Source of the DNA: Rhizobium sp. BT03 | GTDB lineage: Bacteria > Pseudomonadota > Alphaproteobacteria > Rhizobiales > Rhizobiaceae | Assembly (NCBI RefSeq): GCF_030053155.1 | Contig: NZ_CP125640.1 | Location: 4,376,001-4,440,000, forward strand | Reading direction: 5' to 3' | Length of the DNA stretch: 64,000 nucleotides | Shown: one piece after another, positions 16,661 through 24,328 of the stretch | How positions within the stretch are numbered: position 1 is the first letter of the stretch | Layout: each line of letters begins with the position of its first letter | Notes under the pieces: model-generated | What the model was told of the DNA's origin: nothing | Database searches by the model: none | Seen by the model: the letters and a program-made list of their open reading frames with translations, nothing else | Translations under genes and position numbers: made by a program

Positions 16661-16776
16661 CGGGCAGTGTGGCTCCGAGCGATTTTTCCTGAAGAAAAGA
16701 TCGTTCCCATGTCGGATCGGTCAAAGCCGATCCGTCCTTAGCTCGTCCATTCCATCCATTCAAAAGGATCACGACC

Positions 16777-17220
16777 ATGCCGAACACCATACGCCTGCAC
16801 CGCGTTCTCGCGACCAGCCCTGAGAAGGTTTACCGCGCATTCATCGAGGCGGATGCGCTTGCCAAGTGGCTGCCGCCGAACGGCTTCCTCTGCACCGTGC
16901 ACCATCTTGAACCTGTTGTCGGCGGCACGTTCAAAATGTCCTTTCGTAACTTCACGACCGGCAACAGCCATGCCTTCGGCGGCGAATTCCGCGAACTCGT
17001 CCCGGGCGAACTCGTTCGCTATACCGACAAGTTCGACGACCCCAATCTTCCTGGAGAAATGGAAGTCACCGTGACGCTGAAGAAGGTGTCGGTCGGCACC
17101 GAGGTTGATATCGTTCAGGCAGGCGTGCCCGACGTCATCCCGCCCGAGGCCTGCTATCTCGGCTGGCAGGAGTCGCTGAAGAACCTCGCCAGGGTGGTTG
17201 AGCCCGATATCCAGGAATAG
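16777..17220 (+). CDS. SRPBCC/AHSA1-family protein
   Basis: 147 residues. The N-terminus (IRLHRVLATSPEKVYRAFIEADALAKWLPP) and the GGEFRELVPGELVRYTDKF segment are characteristic of the AHSA1 (activator of Hsp90 ATPase-like) group of the START/SRPBCC fold, which has a hydrophobic cavity for small ligands. It ends with the usual GWQESLKNLARVVE helix. No ligand can be predicted. It stands alone, 117 bp after the GFA gene. Confidence 0.86.
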   Translation: MPNTIRLHRVLATSPEKVYRAFIEADALAKWLPPNGFLCTVHHLEPVVGGTFKMSFRNFTTGNSHAFGGEFRELVPGELVRYTDKFDDPNLPGEMEVTVTLKKVSVGTEVDIVQAGVPDVIPPEACYLGWQESLKNLARVVEPDIQE

Positions 17221-17369
17221 GGCTGGCACCGCCACCAAGAGAGCCTCACCCGAGCGCCCCGCACGGGGCCTCGAAGGGCGATGCAATGCGCCGGTGGCTG
17301 AGAATGCCGGGTGTCGTATGGCGCCTTCGAGATCCCCTCTTGAAAGGCGCTGTACCGCCCCGGCTGCCG

Positions 17370-18299
17370 TTAAAGCCCGATGCCGCGTTTGGCCAGTGCC
17401 GCACGCGCTGCGGTGGTCCCCCAATCCTCTGAAAGATCGTGCTCGTCGATTTCGGCTTCGGCGATCTGCGTCGCGCGGATCAGCGGCACGGAGCCGAAAG
17501 GCAGGCCGTCGATCCGGCCTGGGTCGCGGCTGAGCATGATGCGGGTCATCGGACGGTAGTCATCGGTCAGCCGGCAGAATAGGATGGCGCCATGTTTCTC
17601 GACATCGCGGGCGACGCGGTGGCCGTCGGCCACGAGGTCGCCGATGTTGATCAACAGGTTCCCCCAGTTACCGATCTCCTCCGCATCCATCGTCGCGGCA
17701 TCGAACTCCATGAAGAGCTCGCATTCGACACCGTTCTCGGGCTCGGATATGCCGGCCCAGGGTGTGGAAAGGCCGTCGGTCGCAAGCGTCAGCTTTCCCG
17801 GAGTGTCGATGGCGAGGATGCGGCGGTGGGAGCCGAACCATTTCGTCTGGGCGTGAATGTTGGCCGTTGCGCGCTCGACGGCAAAGCTCTCCTGCACCCC
17901 GCCGCGGCTCTGCCAGAAGGCGCGTCGCGCGGCGGCTGAGGCCTCGTAGATCGGGTCGTCGGGACCACGCGGAACGATTGATTGGTCATAAGCGGTTTCG
18001 AGCGTGAGCTCAGCGCGCATGAAGGGAAGTCTCGGCTTCTTCCAGCGGATCGACACCGTGTTGAAGCGTTCCGTCGCGGCTGTATCGAGCTTTTCGACGA
18101 CATCCTCGATGATACCGAGCGGACGGCCGGAATCCTCCCTGATATGCTTTCCCTCGGCATCGAGATAACCGCCGGTGCGGGAGGAATGCCCGGCCTGCAG
18201 GGTGGTGACGGTCCATTCGCCGCTGACGGCGCCCGCCGGCGCCTTGACGAGAACGGGAGCAAGTTCCCGGATCGCATCGCCGATCGTATAGGATGCCAT
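17370..18299 (-). CDS. conserved hypothetical cytoplasmic protein
   Basis: 309 residues from the ATG at 18299, with GGAGGGG in front; the frame is open upstream but that part is low-quality sequence. No signal peptide or TM helix. The protein has a long mixed alpha/beta pattern with several Trp and Asp/Glu clusters (ECELFMEFDAATMDAEEIGN, VARDVEKHGAILFCRLTDDY). A distant likeness to bacterial suppressor-of-fused-type domains is possible but too weak to claim. It is monocistronic between an SRPBCC gene (convergent) and a small gene on the same strand. Confidence 0.65.
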   Translation of the reverse strand: MASYTIGDAIRELAPVLVKAPAGAVSGEWTVTTLQAGHSSRTGGYLDAEGKHIREDSGRPLGIIEDVVEKLDTAATERFNTVSIRWKKPRLPFMRAELTLETAYDQSIVPRGPDDPIYEASAAARRAFWQSRGGVQESFAVERATANIHAQTKWFGSHRRILAIDTPGKLTLATDGLSTPWAGISEPENGVECELFMEFDAATMDAEEIGNWGNLLINIGDLVADGHRVARDVEKHGAILFCRLTDDYRPMTRIMLSRDPGRIDGLPFGSVPLIRATQIAEAEIDEHDLSEDWGTTAARAALAKRGIGL

Positions 18300-18529
18300 G
18301 TCGCCCCTCCGCCTTGGCTCAAAGATTCTTGCTCCATCGCAGCCGGCCGGCCGCCAGCAGAAGGTAGGGCATCGCCATTGCCGATCAATGACAAGGCAGC
18401 CGATCAATGACGGGGGAGATGGCGTTGAGCATGCAAGGCCATCCCAAGGAAGGAGGGAGGTGGGGCTTCCCAACAGGTCTATGGAGATGCCCCGACCATG
18501 ATACCGGGACAGAGGACGCATATGCGCCC

Positions 18530-18703
18530 TCAATTGCTCCCGTCGTTGGGTCTGGCCTTGGCGCTGTCGTTGCTGCTGTCCGAGGCGGTTTTGCCATCGG
18601 GCTGCTGACCGAAATAGGTGCCGCCGAGATGGCCGCCGGCGCTGGTGTTTCTGACCTGCTGTTCGGCGCGTTTCTGAATTTCACGGACGTTGGTCTTGCT
18701 CAT
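18530..18703 (-). CDS. small hydrophilic protein, probable general-stress gene
   Basis: 57 residues from the ATG at 18703, preceded by GGGAG. The protein is hydrophilic, with a basic helical N-terminus (NVREIQKRAEQQVRN) and a Gly/Ser/Asp-rich tail. It has no known domain. A GGAAC-N17-GTT promoter (18763-18739) lies about 35 bp upstream and points to the EcfG/RpoE2 general stress sigma factor. The small gene at 18829 lies divergently with the same type of promoter. Confidence 0.6.
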   Translation of the reverse strand: MSKTNVREIQKRAEQQVRNTSAGGHLGGTYFGQQPDGKTASDSSNDSAKARPNDGSN

Positions 18704-18738
18704 TTTCGGCTCCCTGTTTGAGGTTGCGACCTCGGAAC

Positions 18739-18763
18739 AACCGATGGGGGACGACGCTGTTCC
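18739..18763 (-). promoter_or_regulatory. EcfG/RpoE2-type promoter, minus strand
   Basis: On the minus strand GGAAC (18763-18759) is followed after 17 bases by GTT (18741-18739), matching the alphaproteobacterial general-stress consensus GGAAC-N18/19-TT. It is placed correctly for the gene at 18703-18530. Confidence 0.6.
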
Positions 18764-18775
18764 ATATTTTCTGCG

Positions 18776-18800
18776 GGAACACTTGCTGCCTTTTCCGGTT
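18776..18800 (+). promoter_or_regulatory. EcfG/RpoE2-type promoter, plus strand
   Basis: GGAAC (18776-18780) is followed after 17 bases by GTT (18798-18800). The start codon of the two-gene unit is at 18829, leaving a leader of about 20 bases. It is arranged back to back with the minus-strand promoter 12 bp away. Confidence 0.6.
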
Positions 18801-18828
18801 TTTCCCACTCAACCAAGGAGAAACGACG

Positions 18829-19029
18829 ATGGGCATCACGACTCCCAAGGATGGCGCCCCCGGCACCACCGACCAGTCCCCCCGCTGGGAAGGGCCGAAG
18901 GGAAATACCCCGCGCGGCTATCTGAAAGCCAAGGGCGATCCGGACAAAAACCGCGATGCGCGCGGCGAAAACAACCGCGATCCCGAAACGAAGAATATCG
19001 GTGATGCGATGAAGCAGAAGGGCGAATGA
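18829..19029 (+). CDS. small hydrophilic protein, probable general-stress gene
   Basis: 66 residues from the ATG at 18829 with AAGGAG 8 bases upstream. Very hydrophilic, rich in Gly, Asp, Lys and Pro (PKGNTPRGYLKAKGDPDKN), without hydrophobic core or Cys, so probably disordered in the manner of desiccation- or stress-linked proteins. It is followed at one base distance by another small gene. The promoter at 18776-18800 suggests control by the general stress response. Confidence 0.65.
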   Translation: MGITTPKDGAPGTTDQSPRWEGPKGNTPRGYLKAKGDPDKNRDARGENNRDPETKNIGDAMKQKGE

Positions 19030-19030
19030 G

Positions 19031-19240
19031 ATGGCCAATCCGGAAAAAGACGCCGCCGGCCAGTTCGCCAAATCCCTGGCCGACAGGAAAAGCACCGGCG
19101 TGGTCAGCGCCAAACCGACCGTCATCACCGGTTCCGAGGATGCAACGGTGAACAAAAGCCTGCCCGGGCAGAAGAAGCCGGAGAAGGATTGGGACATCAA
19201 CTACGATCCGGCCGATATGAATGAAGGCCGGATGCGGTAG
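19031..19240 (+). CDS. small hydrophilic protein, second gene of the stress pair
   Basis: 69 residues, start 1 bp after the preceding stop, with GAAGGGCG overlapping the end of that gene. Hydrophilic, rich in Lys, Asp and Ala, with a conserved-looking tail (DWDINYDPADMNEGRMR). No known domain. It is most likely co-translated with the 66-residue protein. Confidence 0.65.
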   Translation: MANPEKDAAGQFAKSLADRKSTGVVSAKPTVITGSEDATVNKSLPGQKKPEKDWDINYDPADMNEGRMR

Positions 19241-19285
19241 ATCGAATTCGCCAGAGGACGTTCTCCAGGCGCCGGCATCTGAGCC

Positions 19286-20176
19286 TTACCCGCCGAAATA
19301 GGCCCGGTGGTCGATATCGGCCAGCAGGCCGGGCTGGGCCGGCTGCCAACCAAGCAGTGCGCGGGTGCGCTCGCTCGATGTTGGCACGTCGAAGCTCGCG
19401 AACATGGCGAACCAGCCGAAGTGCTCTGCGGCTTCTTCGCGGGACTTCGAGACCACCGGAACATCGAGCCGCCGCCCGATCACCTCGGCGATCTCCCGGA
19501 ACGGTACGCCCTCTTCGGCGACCGCCAGGAAGGGGCCGCCCACGGCGCCGCGTTCCAGAGCCAGCCGGTAGAGGTGGGCGGCATCGACCCGATGTACGGC
19601 CGGCCAGCGGTTCTGCCCTTCGCCGATATAGGCAGAAACACCCGTTCGCCGGGCGAAATCGATCAGGATCGGCACGAAGCCGCGGTCGCCATGGCCATGC
19701 ACCGACGGCGGGAGCCGGACCGTGGAGGCGCGAACGCCCCGGGCGACAAGCGATATCGCGGTGATTTCGGAGGCGCGGGGGTAGGTCTCAGAGGTCGGCA
19801 TGGGCGGGTCCTTCTCGGTGCTGATGCGGCCCGGCGCATGGCCGAGGCCCGATGTGACCAGCAGCGGACGGCCGGAACCCCGAAGGGCTTCGCCGAGCGC
19901 CTCGATGGCGCGCCGGTCGAGGGCACAGTTTTCGGCGAATTTCGAGAAGTCATGATTGAAGCCGGTATGGATGACGCCGTCGGCCTCGGCCGCGCCGCGC
20001 TTCAAGCTTTCCAGATCCTCGAGCGAGCCGCGATGGACGACAGCGCCGGCGGCCGCCAGCTCTTCAGCACCCTTGTCCGAGCGGGTGAGGCCGAGCACCT
20101 GGTGGCCGGCGGCGATCAATTCGTTGACGACGGCCGAGCCGACCCAGCCGGTGGCTCCGGTGACGAATACGCGCAT
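19286..20176 (-). CDS. NAD-dependent epimerase/dehydratase-like SDR protein
   Basis: 296 residues from the ATG at 20176 with GGAGATATT upstream. The Rossmann motif [11 protein letters not shown] (residues 7-17) binds NAD(P). Extended SDR features follow: [18 protein letters not shown] and the C-terminal domain with [14 protein letters not shown]. The usual YxxxK is not evident; [10 protein letters not shown] occupies that place, so this is the atypical group that often acts as an oxidoreductase of unknown substrate. It is divergent from the XRE regulator at 20256, with shared operator-like repeats between them, and is its likely target. Confidence 0.84.
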   Translation of the reverse strand: MRVFVTGATGWVGSAVVNELIAAGHQVLGLTRSDKGAEELAAAGAVVHRGSLEDLESLKRGAAEADGVIHTGFNHDFSKFAENCALDRRAIEALGEALRGSGRPLLVTSGLGHAPGRISTEKDPPMPTSETYPRASEITAISLVARGVRASTVRLPPSVHGHGDRGFVPILIDFARRTGVSAYIGEGQNRWPAVHRVDAAHLYRLALERGAVGGPFLAVAEEGVPFREIAEVIGRRLDVPVVSKSREEAAEHFGWFAMFASFDVPTSSERTRALLGWQPAQPGLLADIDHRAYFGG

Positions 20177-20220
20177 GTCAATATCTCCGTTTTGGCTGGA
20201 GACAGATATCGGGCAGGGCA

Positions 20221-20253
20221 TTATCATGGTAAAGTAGTGATCTTATCATGGTA
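20221..20253. promoter_or_regulatory. direct-repeat operator between SDR gene and XRE regulator
   Basis: TTATCATGGTA occurs at 20221-20231 and again, identical, at 20243-20253. The 22-bp period puts both on the same face of the helix. They fill the divergent promoter region and end 3 bases before the first possible start codon of the regulator gene. Probably the binding site of that regulator. Confidence 0.6.
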
Positions 20254-20255
20254 TA

Positions 20256-21092
20256 ATGGCTAACAGGATGAGCGAATTCGTCACCTCCGAAAACCGGCTG
20301 GGCGCCTACCTCAAGGGCCGCCGCGCCAAGCTCGACCCGGCCGCCCTCGGCTTTGCCGGCGGGCGCCGCCGCACGCCGGGGCTGCGCCGCGAGGAGGTGG
20401 CAAGCCGCGCCAATATCAGCCCCACCTGGTACACCTGGCTGGAGCAGGGGCGCGGCGGGGCGCCGTCAGCCGATGTGCTCGAGCGGATCTCGCGGGCGCT
20501 GATGCTGACCGATGTCGAGCGCGAGCACCTCTTCCTCATCGGCCTCGGCCGGCCGCCCGAGGTACGCTATCGCAGACAAGAGGGGGTGACGCCCAGGCTG
20601 CAGGGCGTGCTCGATGCGCTGGACCCGAGCCCGGCGCTGATCCGCAACGCCATCTGGGACGTGATCGCCTGGAACCGGGCGGCGACCGTGCTGCTGACCG
20701 ATTACGGTGCGCTGCCGCCGAAAGAGCGCAACGTGCTGCGCTTCATCTTCCTCGATCCGCGCGTGCGCGCCGCCCAATATGACTGGGAAAATGTCGCCCG
20801 CTTCGTCGTCGCCGCCTTCCGGGTGGACGCGGCTCGCGCCGGTGCGGCCGCCGAGGTCGAGCCCCTGGTCGACGAACTCTGCCGGAAAAGCCCGGAATTC
20901 CTGGTCATGTGGCGCGACAACGACGTGCGCACTCACGGCGAGGGCGCCAAACACATCAGGCACCCGGTGCTCGGGCTGCTCTCCTTCGAATATTCGGCAT
21001 TTCAGGTGGACGGCCGGCCGGATCTCAGCATGGTGGTGTATAACCCGGCGACCGCGGAGGATGCGGAAAAGATCAGGCGGGTGGTGGGATGA
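20256..21092 (+). CDS. XRE-type regulator with MmyB-like ligand domain
   Basis: 278 residues from ATG 20256; ATG 20268 gives a protein 4 residues shorter and is equally plausible. The helix-turn-helix is in residues 35-70 (TPGLRREEVASRANISPTWYTWLEQGR), the signature of the helix-turn-helix_31/MmyB group. The remaining 180 residues (ALIRNAIWDVIAWNRAATVL onward) form the MmyB-like PAS-type ligand-binding domain, in some members thought to bind fatty acids. Such regulators usually repress a divergent oxidoreductase gene, here the SDR gene at 20176-19286. Confidence 0.88.
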   Translation: MANRMSEFVTSENRLGAYLKGRRAKLDPAALGFAGGRRRTPGLRREEVASRANISPTWYTWLEQGRGGAPSADVLERISRALMLTDVEREHLFLIGLGRPPEVRYRRQEGVTPRLQGVLDALDPSPALIRNAIWDVIAWNRAATVLLTDYGALPPKERNVLRFIFLDPRVRAAQYDWENVARFVVAAFRVDAARAGAAAEVEPLVDELCRKSPEFLVMWRDNDVRTHGEGAKHIRHPVLGLLSFEYSAFQVDGRPDLSMVVYNPATAEDAEKIRRVVG

Positions 21093-21265
21093 GGATCTAT
21101 TCGGTTCTTTGTCTGTCTGCTTGAATCTATTCATGGCTATCGCGGCCGGGAATTTTTCACCTACTAGCTGTGCCAAGCGATCATATCGCCTCAATCCGGA
21201 CAAATCTGCCGTCATGCTGTGGATCGACGCGCGCAAGGATTTGAGCCGCGCGGGTGGGGGATTCA

Positions 21266-21724
21266 ATGAGTTCATATCGTGCCGCGGCCTTGGTCGCCGC
21301 TTCGGTTTTCATGGTGTTGTCGGCTTCGGCAGCATCTGCCTGCAGTTGCGGACGATCGTCTGCTAAGGAGAAGTTTGCGGAAGCGGATTTGATCGTGAAA
21401 GGCCGCATGAAGCTCGTGACCTTTGGCGTCGAGCTGCCGGATTCTCCATCCGACCGCGAGCCGCTACGGGTGACGCGCGGCGACTTTGAGGTCGACAAGG
21501 TGGTGAAGGGGACCTTCAAGGGCAAAACACTATCGGTCTATACCGGCGCCGGCATGGGGGACTGCGGACGGTTGAGCGAATTCCTTACGTCAGCGTTTTA
21601 TTATCGTGACAAGAAATTCGGCGTGTTCGAATTCGGCTTGTCAAAGCACAAATTTGCCGGCCAGACATTCTATTCTACGTCGATCTGTGAATACGCGAAG
21701 GGTCCGAAGGACGGCCAAGAGTAG
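21266..21724 (+). CDS. exported protein with TIMP/netrin-like CxC domain
   Basis: 152 residues from the ATG at 21266 with GGTGGGGG upstream. A signal peptide ends at SASAASA, and the mature protein begins CSCGRSSAKEKFAEADLIVKGRM. A Cys-x-Cys at the very N-terminus followed by F-x-x-A-D-x-x-x-x-G/A is the layout of the netrin-like (TIMP) fold, in which the first Cys is exposed by signal-peptide cleavage. Two further cysteines (GDCG, SICE) could complete disulfides. A lipoprotein signal is the alternative reading. Function in bacteria is unknown. Confidence 0.72.
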   Translation: MSSYRAAALVAASVFMVLSASAASACSCGRSSAKEKFAEADLIVKGRMKLVTFGVELPDSPSDREPLRVTRGDFEVDKVVKGTFKGKTLSVYTGAGMGDCGRLSEFLTSAFYYRDKKFGVFEFGLSKHKFAGQTFYSTSICEYAKGPKDGQE

Positions 21725-21772
21725 GCGCGCTGACCGAGATTGCCGTGCTCGGTGCAGACCCGTAACCGGCAG

Positions 21773-22186
21773 TTATCTCAGCACCTTCACGCTCAGCACG
21801 CCTTCTTCCGTCTTTCCTTCTTCATAGGGCGAGCGGATGACGAGCCGGTCGGTGCCGGTGTAGCCGGGATCGGATGTGTAGTAGCCAACAACGCCGTTGA
21901 CCTTGACCGTTTCGCATTTCGACACTTTTCCGTCGAGCTTGGGGAAGAGTGGTTCGTGGACGATTTCGAGGCGCCCATGTTTGGGCTGCTCGACGATATT
22001 CATGGCGGGGTAGTCGATATGGCGGCAGTCGTCGTCGATGTGCCAGTTCTTGGCTATCAGCGTTCTGACGCCGCTGCGCGCCGTGGTCGACAGGAACTGC
22101 TGCCTGGAGCTCTCGGAGGTCGTCGTGCAGCTCGAAAGCGGAAGCGTTGTCGCTGCTAATACCAAGTATATAAAGGCGTTTTTCAT
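21773..22186 (-). CDS. putative lipoprotein with Ig-like fold
   Basis: 137 residues. The N-terminal signal MKNAFIYLVLAATTLPLSSC is a lipoprotein signal with lipobox LSSC. The rest resembles a bacterial Ig-like/cadherin-like single domain (EQPKHGRLEI, then YYTSDPGYTGTDRLVI), a pattern seen in surface proteins. It is convergent with the TIMP-like gene, 48 bp away. Function unknown. Confidence 0.7.
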   Translation of the reverse strand: MKNAFIYLVLAATTLPLSSCTTTSESSRQQFLSTTARSGVRTLIAKNWHIDDDCRHIDYPAMNIVEQPKHGRLEIVHEPLFPKLDGKVSKCETVKVNGVVGYYTSDPGYTGTDRLVIRSPYEEGKTEEGVLSVKVLR

Positions 22187-22252
22187 TTCAAATCCTCAAT
22201 TTTGGTTTGAGGGGATAGTTGATTTTCTCGTGGTGTCAATCAGAGTGCGGGA

Positions 22253-22475
22253 CCGACGCGATGCGCGCCCGCCTCGTCCTTCGAGGCTCCAGCCTTCGGC
22301 CTGCACACCTCAGGATGAGGCTCTCTTGGGCATTTGCGTCCATCCTCCAACTGCTGTTGTTACGGGCGCGGCATCCCCAACGCCGCTCATGCTGAGGTGC
22401 GCAGCCCGAGGGGCGGAGCCTCGAAGCACGCGCCGCAGCGTTGCTTCTTGCGGGCACCAAGCGCCTCTCTGAAGT
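22253..22475. repeat. family A intergenic repeat, two copies
   Basis: Two divergent family A copies, one with CTCGTCCTTCGAGG...CCTCAGGATGAGG (about 22265-22325) and one with CTCATGCTGAGG...CCTCGAAGCACG (about 22383-22440). They fill most of the 435-bp gap 22187-22621, in which I see no gene. Confidence 0.75.
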
Positions 22476-22621
22476 TCTGGCGCGCCCGGCAACCTCTCGC
22501 GGCATGACGAAATTGTAAAACTATAAAATACCACTTTTGCTAGAAGAATCGTTTGACCTTGCTCTGCAATGGCTGTTTCCTCCCGTTCGACCAAGGCGAA
22601 TGGATCTGGAAGGAGATATCC

Positions 22622-24154
22622 ATGACAGTGTTTGCAAAACCCGTGGCGGTCGATGACTCCCGCAGCGTCTACGAGAGCGACGTTATCTCAGGCAATCTGC
22701 TGGATAACGATATAGCAGCGGCCAAGGGCAACATGTTTCTCAGCTTCTTCGACGGCGAGAGGGTTCTCGCCAAGCAGAGTGGGCAGGTCACCGATATCGA
22801 GGGCGAGCACGGGACGTTTCACGTCAGGGCGGACGGCTCCTATACCTATACGTTGAGCGAGGCCGCCAAGGCGGGTTTCGTCGATGGAATGACGCTGACC
22901 GAGACGATCGGCTACAAGATCTCCGATGGCTCCGGCCATACGGATGTCGGGCATTTCACGCTTGACATTCACGGGATCACCAGCCCGCCGGTCGCGGTCG
23001 ACGACGCCTTCTCCTTCCGCGAGGGCAGCGAGATCGCCGGCAACATACTTGTCAACGATCACGCCGGAGAGGCCGGCACACTCTTCCTGCGCTCGGTCGA
23101 GGGCACGAATGTCGGAACCGGCGAGCGGCAGACGACCGCCGTCGCCGGTGAATTCGGCACCTTCCATTTCTCGGCGGACGGAAGCTTCACCTACAATCTC
23201 GATCCGGCCGTGAAGGCGGGTCTCGATGACGGCGAGCATGTCACGGAGAAGCTGCAATATTACAAGGTCTCAGACGGCGCCGGTCACGCGGATGCCGGCG
23301 TGATCTCGCTGACCGTCGACGGCGTGACGGACGGCAAGTCGTTGAACACCAGTCATGTCGAGGCACAGGCGGATGTGGTGCGCCCCTTCCTGGACCATTA
23401 TGAACTCCAGGGGGTCGCGGTCGATCCGCAAACAGGCAAGTTTTATGTCAGTTCCGGCCATGGTTTCCCGGATGATTCCATGGTGTACATTTACGACAAC
23501 GCCGCCGCATTTGAAGCCGACAACGCCAGCGGCGCCATCTCTCTTGGCGAATATGACCGTGGCGAATATGACATCGGCGGAACCTATTTTGCGGTCCGCG
23601 GCGGCGAGATCATCGGAAGAACCAACGAGGCCAGAGGCGAAGGCCCTTTCCCCGATCAGACCTATCTCGCAAAGTGGGATGCGGCAGACGGATCGCTCGA
23701 TCAGCAGGGCGACCCGATCCCCGGCCTTATCGGCGAGAATGGGGCGGGTACGTTCGACTGGGGTGGATTCACGGCCGTCAATACGATGCAGGATTCAACC
23801 GGCATCTACGTCGTCGGCCGCATCGATGATGCGACATGGCAGGTCTCCAAAATCGATCCCGACGCGCTGAACCCGATCGAATCCAAGACTTTCGCCGCCG
23901 GTGGGCTGGGATACGGCTTTGCCGTCGACGGCACGTTCTTCTTCGGCGATTCCTTCGGCAGTGAGCATATCGGCACGGCATTCAATTTCGAAACCGGGGT
24001 CAAGACGACAATCGATGTCAACATCGCCATATCGGGGGACGACTCCACCACCAACGTGGCCTATGACGCGGCGGCGGATTCGATCTACATCACCAACTCT
24101 CAGACTGACGAAATCTCCGTGGTGCACAACATCTCGGAGATATTATTCGTCTGA
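22622..24154 (+). CDS. cadherin-like (VCBS/Ra-CHDL type) secreted protein, no signal peptide
   Basis: 510 residues from the ATG at 22622 (GGAAGGAGATATCC upstream). Two tandem cadherin-like domains at about 5-110 and 115-225 share AVDD...GN(L/I)L.ND...GT(F)HF..DGS(Y/F)TY. The remaining ~285 residues form a separate domain with repeated YVSSGHGF/GGTYFAV/GLGYGFAVDG-type strands, which suggests a beta-propeller. There is no Sec or Tat signal, as in rhizobial Rap proteins exported by the PrsDE type I system through C-terminal or internal signals. The same cadherin-like domain closes the two beta-helix proteins at 51.3 and 53.5 kb. Likely extracellular, possibly polysaccharide-binding. Confidence 0.78.
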   Translation: MTVFAKPVAVDDSRSVYESDVISGNLLDNDIAAAKGNMFLSFFDGERVLAKQSGQVTDIEGEHGTFHVRADGSYTYTLSEAAKAGFVDGMTLTETIGYKISDGSGHTDVGHFTLDIHGITSPPVAVDDAFSFREGSEIAGNILVNDHAGEAGTLFLRSVEGTNVGTGERQTTAVAGEFGTFHFSADGSFTYNLDPAVKAGLDDGEHVTEKLQYYKVSDGAGHADAGVISLTVDGVTDGKSLNTSHVEAQADVVRPFLDHYELQGVAVDPQTGKFYVSSGHGFPDDSMVYIYDNAAAFEADNASGAISLGEYDRGEYDIGGTYFAVRGGEIIGRTNEARGEGPFPDQTYLAKWDAADGSLDQQGDPIPGLIGENGAGTFDWGGFTAVNTMQDSTGIYVVGRIDDATWQVSKIDPDALNPIESKTFAAGGLGYGFAVDGTFFFGDSFGSEHIGTAFNFETGVKTTIDVNIAISGDDSTTNVAYDAAADSIYITNSQTDEISVVHNISEILFV

Positions 24155-24204
24155 CGGGCGTTAACCGCATGACGTCGCCAAGGGCGTCGTAGTACCGGGC
24201 GACG

Positions 24205-24250
24205 GCTAAAGCGCGTCGCATGTAACTTGATTCATGCGACGCGCTTTAGC
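24205..24250 (+). terminator. strong terminator (family D hairpin)
   Basis: GCTAAAGCGCGTCGCATG (24205-24222) and its exact reverse complement (24233-24250) form an 18-bp stem with a 10-base loop, followed by TCTTTGTTTTT. It lies 50 bp after the cadherin-like gene and should terminate it. Confidence 0.8.
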
Positions 24251-24261
24251 TCTTTGTTTTT

Positions 24262-24310
24262 ATGCATGTCGTTATCCGGAAACCGCTGCACACTTCCCGG
24301 CGACATGCAT
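24262..24310. repeat. family D second hairpin
   Basis: ATGCATGTCG and CGACATGCAT form a perfect 10-bp stem around 29 bases. Together with 24205-24250 it makes one repeat unit, part of which recurs at 12688-12732. Confidence 0.65.
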
Positions 24311-24328
24311 TAGTCATCAGCGGCGGCG

